Below are positions 4,396 through 7,959 of a DNA stretch of 7,959 nucleotides, piece by piece. The notes beneath the pieces are model-generated. The model saw only the letters and a program-made list of their open reading frames with translations, had not been told where the DNA came from and made no database searches. Source of the stretch: Planctomycetota bacterium (GTDB lineage Bacteria > Planctomycetota > Phycisphaerae > Phycisphaerales > UBA1924); the NCBI GenBank assembly GCA_017303565.1, contig JAFLCM010000107.1, positions 1 through 7,959 on the forward strand, read 5' to 3'. The first letter of the stretch is position 1. Every line of letters begins with the position of its first letter. The position numbers and the translations under genes were made by a program.

Positions 4396-6360
4396 CTACT
4401 TCGGTGCTGCGGCCTGCCTGAGGCTGTTCGCCAGTTCAAGGAGTGGCGCGGCACGGGAGGGACGGTCTCGGGCGGCGGCCTCGAGTTCGGCGATGGCGGG
4501 AGCTGGCCCTCGCAGCGCGAAGAGCGCAAGGGCGGCGTCTCGGCGGATGTCGGGGTGGTCCGGCGCGTGGGCCGCGGCGTCAAGCAGGACGGCCAGTCCC
4601 TCTTCGCGCCGGCCCTGGGCGAACATGGCTCGGCCTGCGCCGGCGCGGGCTTCGGAGTCGCCGGGCCTGCGCTGCGAGAGCGTGCGGTACATGGCCTCGG
4701 CGAGGTGAGCGCGTCCGGTCGTGGTCCAGAGCGCGGCGAGGAGGTCGCGGCTGGTGAAGGCTCGGGGGTCAACCTGCACGCAGTCGGCGAGTGCTTGCTC
4801 GGCTTCCTGGGGTCTTGCGAGCGCGAGGAGGACGCGGGCGCGCTGCGCCGTGGCGGCGTCGCGGGTGTTCGGAGCCTCCGCGAGGACAGAGAGCGTCTCG
4901 AGCGCGTCCGGGGCGTTGCCGCGGACGAGGTCGGCCCAGGCGAGACGGAACTCCGCGTCGGGTGTCGAGGCGAGGGCGAAGCCCCCGCGGCTGATGGGCC
5001 GGGCGGCGCGGTACCAGCGCGCGGCGGATCGAGCGGCGTCGGCGCTGTCGGCGTCGGCCAAGCCCGCGACCGCCTGCTCGAAGGGGGTGGTGATCCTGTC
5101 GTCGTGGCGTGAGGCCATGAAGATGACGGTGCGCACGGCGGCGGAGTGAATGAGCAGCACGGTCGCGCCGGCGCTGAGTGCGATCATCGCCACGCCGGCT
5201 GGACGCAGCCGGCCCTGAGAGCGGAGTATCCAGGGTCCAAGCCGCGCGTTCTGGTCGCGCGCGAGGTGCGCGAGCTTCCACGCGACAAACGCGGCGAGGA
5301 CGCCGAGTGTCGCCGCCATGAGCAGCGGGATCATGTCGTACAGGCCGCGGGCCACCAGGGTCACGGCCAGGAAAACGACGAGGCAGAGGAACTCCTCGGC
5401 GAGGGTGAGGTCGTAGGGTTGGCACGTCGGTCGCGGTGCCGCGGGGCCGTTCGACGGGAGCACGAAGCCGATCGAGAGGGCCGTCTGGGGGCAGATGCTG
5501 ACGCAGTCGAGCGAGCGGATGCAGTTGTGATCGGCGACCGAGCCGAGTTCGCGGACCTGGTCGTGGACCCTGACGCCGGCGGTGCAGTTGGCGGTGCAGA
5601 GGCCGCACTGGTCGCATCGCGACATGTCCGCCTTGATGCGAACCGGGGACAGCCGAGCGGCGGGCAGGAGGAATCCGCCGTAGGGGCACCCGTAGCGGCA
5701 CAGCCCGCGGGCTCCGAGAAAGAACACGGTCGCGAAGCCGCAGAGCAGCAGGAAGGGGACGGCGACGAGCAGCGAGGGCAGGCCCTCCCACATGCGCTCG
5801 GTGTGGAGGTCGAGGCTGAAACCGGGGAACGCGCGGTGACTTGCGGACGCGGCGTCCATCAAGCCCAGCCGGACCAACGTCGGCGTGAGGACGGTGCGCT
5901 CGAAGGTCGGCCACACGAACAAGTAGGTGGCCATGGCGAGGGGGACGTAGCCGAGGAAGCGGGAGCGGAAGAGGCGTGGTCGGACGCCGACCCTGCGGAG
6001 CAGCCAGGCGCACAGGTCCTGCAGAGCGCCCATGTGGCAAACCCAGCCGCACATGAACCGCCCGAACACGGCGGTCACGAGGAGCGAGGCCGAGAAGAGC
6101 AAGAAGCCGGGGTTGATCTCGCCGGCCTCGATGGTGCGGGTGGAGTCCGAGAGTACGAAGCGGCCTACGGACCGCCCGTTCAGCCACCAGTGCAGGATGT
6201 GGGCGACCATCAGGAGTGTGACGGCGGTGAGCGCCGCGGTGCGCCACATCGCGACGCGGGAACGGACGGCCCGCGCCGGGGTCTTGAGCACCGGGAGGCT
6301 GATGACCGCGGATCCCGCGGGTTCGCCGCGCACGGGGCGTGGCCGGTTTCCCGGCTTCAC
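4396..6360 (-). CDS. NapH/NosR-like membrane polyferredoxin fused to a TPR domain
   Basis: A 654-residue protein. Residues 1-410 hold about seven membrane helices and the polyferredoxin signature: CGWVCHMGALQDL (104-116) and CRYGCPYGG (221-229) after two helix pairs, then a cluster motif C249-C252-C255-C259 (CX2CX2CX3C). The second motif reads CIRSLDCVSICP (280-291), so the usual second cysteine is Ser283. This matches NapH, CcoG and the C-terminal half of NosR, which move electrons across or along the membrane. The N-terminal FMN domain of NosR is missing. Residues about 470-650 form TPR-like helical pairs (ALETLSVLAEA, EAEQALADCVQVDP, AEAMYRTLSQRRPG), suggesting protein docking. The GTG start at 6360 overlaps the stop of the cytochrome gene (GTGA); the ATG at residue 38 is an alternative that would still keep every helix. 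The exact substrate is unknown. Feeding NosZ or reducing the adjacent multiheme cytochrome are the leading guesses. Confidence 0.85.
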   Translation of the reverse strand: MKPGNRPRPVRGEPAGSAVISLPVLKTPARAVRSRVAMWRTAALTAVTLLMVAHILHWWLNGRSVGRFVLSDSTRTIEAGEINPGFLLFSASLLVTAVFGRFMCGWVCHMGALQDLCAWLLRRVGVRPRLFRSRFLGYVPLAMATYLFVWPTFERTVLTPTLVRLGLMDAASASHRAFPGFSLDLHTERMWEGLPSLLVAVPFLLLCGFATVFFLGARGLCRYGCPYGGFLLPAARLSPVRIKADMSRCDQCGLCTANCTAGVRVHDQVRELGSVADHNCIRSLDCVSICPQTALSIGFVLPSNGPAAPRPTCQPYDLTLAEEFLCLVVFLAVTLVARGLYDMIPLLMAATLGVLAAFVAWKLAHLARDQNARLGPWILRSQGRLRPAGVAMIALSAGATVLLIHSAAVRTVIFMASRHDDRITTPFEQAVAGLADADSADAARSAARWYRAARPISRGGFALASTPDAEFRLAWADLVRGNAPDALETLSVLAEAPNTRDAATAQRARVLLALARPQEAEQALADCVQVDPRAFTSRDLLAALWTTTGRAHLAEAMYRTLSQRRPGDSEARAGAGRAMFAQGRREEGLAVLLDAAAHAPDHPDIRRDAALALFALRGPAPAIAELEAAARDRPSRAAPLLELANSLRQAAAPK

Positions 6361-7959
6361 GGGCAGGCCTGCCCGAAGCGCCCGAGGAACATGGCCAGGT
6401 CCGCGGTGTTGACGGTTCCGTCGGCGTTGATGTCGGCGAGGGTGCCCGGCGCCGCGGGGCGTCCGAAGGCGCCGAGGAAGACGACGAGGTCGGCGGTGTC
6501 GACGACGGAGTCGGCGTTGAGGTCGCCCAGGCACGGTGGCGTCAGGGCGACCGTGGCGGACGCCATTTCGATCGGCGCGCCGCGGCCGGTGGCGGTCCAC
6601 AGGGTGTGGAGGATGGCGCCCCACGAGTCGGTGACGTTGGCGTCGCGGAGGTGCTCGATGTACTCCCTGGGCGTGTTCTGGTAGTAGACGGCAACACGGG
6701 CCGAGGCGGCGCCGGCCGGGATGTGGTAAGGCACATCGGCCCAGTACTGCCCGTCGGCGTAGGAGGTGCCGACGACCGGCGCGCCGGCCGCCTCGAAAAC
6801 GGTGTTGTTGAAGCCGCGCGGGGGGATGCGGGTGTCCTTCTCGATGGTGTTGGCGAGGGCCATGTGGGTGGTCTCGCCGGCGGGGAGGCCGGTGAGGGCG
6901 GCGGCGTCGGGGCTGAGACCCACGTGCATCTCAAAGACGGTGGTCGAAGCGGTGTCGAGAGTGGCGGTGAGCGAGTCGTACGCGCCGCGTTCGGCGATGG
7001 TCGTGCCGTTGGCGTCCTTGAACTGGACGTTGACCCAGACGCGGCGTCCCTCGATGTGGCCGGTGGGCAGTTTGTGGCCGCTCTCGTTGGTGACACGGAC
7101 GTTGAGCCACTGGGCCGACTGGATGGCGCCGAGCGAGGCGGCGCGTTGCAGCATCGAGATCGCCGCCGTCTTTCCCTGGGCGATCGCGGCCTGATTGACG
7201 GCGGGGTCTCCCTGGGTGTAGGCGGCGATGATGTCGAGGACCTGTGCGGCGGCGCCTGCGAACTCGTGGCGCGCGTGCGAGCGCTCGGGTCCGAAAGAGC
7301 AGGCCTGGGCCTGCGCCTTGGGCATGTGGCAGTCCTGGCAGGTGCTGACGAGGGTCGGGCCGGTGCCGTTGAAGCGTCCCCCCATGTCGACGCCGCCGTT
7401 GGCGAAGGCGCTGTGTTTCCATTCCGAGTAGGTGCGTTCGAGGGGGAACATCTCGTCGCAGTTCTCGGTGGGGGTGGGCGAGTTGAGGGCGTTGTACTGG
7501 TAGGTGCCGTTGGGCTGGCGGGTGACGGCGACGTTGCCGACCTCGTGGCACGTTCCGCAGAACTCGCCGGTGGTGTGGAAGGCGGATTGGATGAAGCCGT
7601 GCGGCGCGTCCCAGGCGTCGCCGAGGGGCCCGCGCCGGCTGCCGGTGGGATCGACGACGAACATGGCGTTTCCGTAGTGCTGCGGCGCGCCGCTGATCAG
7701 GCCCGCGAGGATGGCCTGGTCCTCGACCGGGCTGACGCCGGGCTTGTAGACGGGATCGACCATGGTGTGGCAGAGGTGGCAGGACACGCCCTCGCGATCG
7801 GCGGCGGTGAGCGCCGAGCCGTCGGCGGGCACGGCGTGCCCGGTGACCATCGAGACGGGCACGTGGCAGCGCATGCAGAAGTAGCCGGCGTTCGATACGT
7901 CCTGGTTCGCCAGCGTCATCTGGGCGAAGAACAGCGGGTCACGCCCGGCCTGACCCATG
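6357..7959 (-). CDS. Secreted multiheme cytochrome c with C-terminal dockerin repeats (N-terminus outside window)
   Basis: The frame is open to the right edge, and the first visible residues, MGQAGRDPLFFAQ, look internal, so the signal peptide and perhaps more haem sites lie outside. The 533 visible residues contain four CXXCH sites: CMRCH (28-32), CHLCH (60-64), CGTCH (134-138) and CQDCH (207-211). Neighbouring motifs such as ERTYSEWKHSAF and CQDCHMPK are typical of large c554-like multiheme cytochromes. Residues 240-475 have no haem sites and look like a beta-rich domain. The last 58 residues (476-533) hold two dockerin/EF-hand-like loops, DLNADSVVDTADL and DINADGTVNTADL, framed by Cys476 and Cys532, which could form a disulfide. 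Such tails occur on many secreted planctomycete proteins and probably bind calcium. The protein should carry electrons outside the cytoplasmic membrane; its partner may be the iron-sulfur protein encoded next, with which it overlaps by four bases. A catalytic role is possible but no known active-site signature is visible. Confidence 0.85.
   Translation of the reverse strand, partial: MGQAGRDPLFFAQMTLANQDVSNAGYFCMRCHVPVSMVTGHAVPADGSALTAADREGVSCHLCHTMVDPVYKPGVSPVEDQAILAGLISGAPQHYGNAMFVVDPTGSRRGPLGDAWDAPHGFIQSAFHTTGEFCGTCHEVGNVAVTRQPNGTYQYNALNSPTPTENCDEMFPLERTYSEWKHSAFANGGVDMGGRFNGTGPTLVSTCQDCHMPKAQAQACSFGPERSHARHEFAGAAAQVLDIIAAYTQGDPAVNQAAIAQGKTAAISMLQRAASLGAIQSAQWLNVRVTNESGHKLPTGHIEGRRVWVNVQFKDANGTTIAERGAYDSLTATLDTASTTVFEMHVGLSPDAAALTGLPAGETTHMALANTIEKDTRIPPRGFNNTVFEAAGAPVVGTSYADGQYWADVPYHIPAGAASARVAVYYQNTPREYIEHLRDANVTDSWGAILHTLWTATGRGAPIEMASATVALTPPCLGDLNADSVVDTADLVVFLGAFGRPAAPGTLADINADGTVNTADLAMFLGRFGQACP
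6361..6374 (-). promoter_or_regulatory. Palindrome holding the ribosome site of the iron-sulfur gene
   Basis: GGGCAGGCCTGCCC is a perfect 14-base palindrome directly before the GTG start at 6360. It contains the only Shine-Dalgarno-like bases (GCAGG, seven bases from the GTG) and can fold as a five-base-pair stem with a four-base loop. Ribosomes ending the upstream cytochrome gene would open it, so translation of the second gene may depend on the first. Confidence 0.4.
6384..6533 (-). repeat. Two-copy 90-base coding repeat (dockerin pair)
   Basis: The segments beginning at 6384 and 6474 match with an offset of 90 bases, i.e. 30 codons. Both encode Asp/Asn-rich calcium loops followed by TADL and a hydrophobic FLG-x-FG helix. 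DNA similarity is still visible (for example gaggaa, tcggcgttga in both), which suggests internal duplication kept by protein constraint. Confidence 0.65.

Noticed and set aside
4396..6360. Naming the membrane iron-sulfur protein NosR
   Set aside because: The N-terminal periplasmic FMN-binding domain of NosR is missing and the TPR tail is foreign to it; only the polyferredoxin core is shared with NapH, CcoG and NosR.
6357..6533. Cellulosome component, from the dockerin repeats
   Set aside because: The protein is a multiheme cytochrome with no carbohydrate-active domain; dockerin-like tails are common on unrelated secreted proteins of planctomycetes.
6361..6624. Longer start for the iron-sulfur gene within the cytochrome gene
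   Set aside because: The extra residues are the out-of-frame reading of the dockerin repeats; the GTG at 6360 directly follows the cytochrome stop and gives a sensible N-terminus.
5146..6684. Plus-strand frame of 512 codons across the iron-sulfur gene
   Set aside because: It is antisense to clear membrane and cysteine motifs, with a Glu/Gly/Ala/Arg-rich product and no ribosome site.
1..7959. CRISPR array, tRNA, rRNA, insertion sequence or phage genes
   Set aside because: I saw no regular short repeats with spacers, no cloverleaf-like segments, no transposase or integrase motifs, and no target-site duplications.

Overview
The window is a G+C-rich stretch (roughly two thirds G+C by eye) in which every supported gene lies on the minus strand, so it is read from right to left. 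It most likely comes from a member of the Planctomycetota, probably Phycisphaerae or a relative. The main clue is the multiheme cytochrome at the right edge, which ends in two dockerin/EF-hand-like repeats of a kind common on secreted proteins of that group. The clade II nitrous oxide reductase cluster also fits, but the taxonomic call is an inference.

Right block (7959 to 4396): a secreted cytochrome c, cut at its N-terminus by the window edge, with four CXXCH haem sites and a C-terminal dockerin pair. It overlaps by four bases (GTGA) with a 654-residue membrane iron-sulfur protein. That protein joins a NapH/NosR-like polyferredoxin membrane domain to a C-terminal TPR domain, and one expected cluster cysteine is serine. 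The two genes look translationally coupled.

Gap (4395 to 4116): about 280 bases with several hairpins, a T9 tract on the coding strand, and a very good sigma-70-type promoter (TTGACG, 17 bases, TATAAA) whose -10 region lies inside a nested palindrome. This promoter most likely starts the nos operon.

Left block (4115 to 1): the nos operon core. It encodes a membrane-anchored diheme cytochrome c made of two duplicated haem domains; NosZ with a Sec-type rather than Tat-type signal, i.e. clade II nitrous oxide reductase; a four-helix NosB-like membrane protein; and the first 77 codons of NosD, which starts at a GTG overlapping the nosB stop. The likely picture is that reducing power from the quinol pool reaches NosZ through membrane and cytochrome c carriers, NosZ reduces N2O to N2, and NosB and NosD (with NosF, NosY and NosL expected beyond the left edge) help mature or support it. 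No canonical NosR, with its FMN domain, is seen. The NapH-like/TPR protein and the multiheme cytochrome are candidates for an unusual electron-delivery branch, but that link rests only on their position next to the cluster.
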